A stretch of 6,382 nt of DNA. It comes from Polaribacter sp. (GTDB lineage Bacteria; Bacteroidota; Bacteroidia; Flavobacteriales; Flavobacteriaceae). How positions within the stretch are numbered: position 1 is the first letter of the stretch; each line of letters starts with the position of its first letter. The position numbers and the translations under genes are program-made. Where the stretch lies: positions 1-6,382 of the forward strand of contig JAQWOW010000213.1 of NCBI GenBank assembly GCA_029245665.1, in the 5' to 3' direction. Below, one piece after another: positions 5,897 through 6,382 of this stretch. The notes beneath the pieces were generated by a model, which was given only the letters and a program-made list of their open reading frames with translations, was not told where the DNA came from and ran no database searches.

Positions 5897-6382
5897 ATGT
5901 TACAACCTCATACTTTTCCGATTGGTATTTTTGACTCTGGAGTTGGAGGAACCTCTATATGGAAAGAAATTAACGCGCTTTTACCCCAAGAGAATACAAT
6001 ATATCTTTCAGATAGTAAGAATGCACCTTACGGTGAAAAGAGTAGACAAGCCATTATAGACTTATCGATAAAAAATACAGAATTTTTATTAAATAAAAAC
6101 TGTAAAATGATTGTGGTTGCCTGTAATACAGCAACAACAAACGCAATTAAAATTTTACGTGAAAAATATGACATTCCTTTCATTGGTATAGAGCCCGCTA
6201 TAAAGCCAGCTGCTCTAAAAACAAAAACAAAAACGATAGGTATACTTGCTACAAAAGGAACTTTAAACAGCGATTTGTTTGAAAAAACTTCGAACACAAT
6301 CAATCAAAAAATTATTAGAAAGGAAATTATTGGAACGGGTCTAGTAGCGCTTATAGAACGTGGAAAACTGCATTCTAATGAA
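5897..6382 (+). CDS. murI: Glutamate racemase, N-terminal part (runs off window end)
   Basis: Glutamate racemase converts L-glutamate to D-glutamate for the peptidoglycan stem peptide, in the cytoplasm, by a two-base mechanism using two cysteines. Reading from ATG 5897 gives 162 codons with no stop before the window end; the family is usually about 260-270 residues. Visible motifs are IGIFDSGVGGTSIW (9-22, with Asp13 and Ser14), SDSKNAPYGEKS (38-49), IVVACNTATT (72-81, with catalytic Cys76) and FIGIEPAIKPA. The second catalytic Cys, in a GCTHY-type motif, lies beyond the window. ATG 5897 places the first strand eight residues in, as expected, and no in-frame ATG nearby competes. It follows the terminator at 5854-5883 and so probably has its own promoter, though none is convincing. 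Linkage to the ompH genes agrees with the flavobacterial order I recall. Confidence 0.95.
   Translation, partial: MLQPHTFPIGIFDSGVGGTSIWKEINALLPQENTIYLSDSKNAPYGEKSRQAIIDLSIKNTEFLLNKNCKMIVVACNTATTNAIKILREKYDIPFIGIEPAIKPAALKTKTKTIGILATKGTLNSDLFEKTSNTINQKIIRKEIIGTGLVALIERGKLHSNE

Noticed and set aside
6028..6303. 91-codon minus-strand open frame
   Set aside because: It is fully antisense to the clear murI reading frame, which carries catalytic motifs; a shadow.

Overview
The window looks like an ordinary chromosomal stretch of an AT-rich member of the Flavobacteriaceae (Bacteroidetes). The evidence is protein content and style: a DUF6089-like protein directly before undecaprenyl diphosphate synthase, a five-POTRA BamA of the flavobacterial type, two tandem OmpH/Skp chaperones, and glutamine right after every predicted signal-peptidase cut. 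There are also TAnnTTTG-like promoter elements and no convincing Shine-Dalgarno sites. A marine genus is possible, but genus cannot be fixed by eye.

Layout, all on the + strand: the 3' end of nadK (1-375) and a 104-base gap with a candidate promoter. Next comes a tight block of a DUF6089-like envelope protein (480-1157), uppS (1162-1905) and bamA (1913-4468), separated by only 4 and 7 bases. A 59-base gap follows, holding an inverted repeat and a candidate promoter. Then come two OmpH-family genes (4528-5310 and 5323-5829), a strong intrinsic terminator (5854-5883), and the 5' part of murI (5897 to the window end, cut off). Protein-coding sequence fills nearly everything; no gap exceeds about 104 bases.

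The genes form an envelope-building cluster. UppS makes the C55 lipid carrier for cell-wall and surface glycan precursors. MurI supplies D-glutamate for peptidoglycan. BamA folds and inserts outer-membrane barrels, and the OmpH/Skp proteins are periplasmic holdases for those barrels. The DUF6089-like protein is exported and beta-rich, and its role is unknown. The order uppS-bamA-skp parallels the E. coli cluster, but cdsA and rseP are absent between uppS and bamA, and ompH is doubled.

I see no mobile element, CRISPR array, tRNA, rRNA or obvious foreign insert, and no clear sign of a new system. The points worth a second look are modest: the uncharacterised DUF6089-like gene, the lysine-rich tail of the first OmpH, a hairpin overlapping the ompH promoter, an intragenic hairpin and an A9 run in uppS, and competing stems at the terminator.
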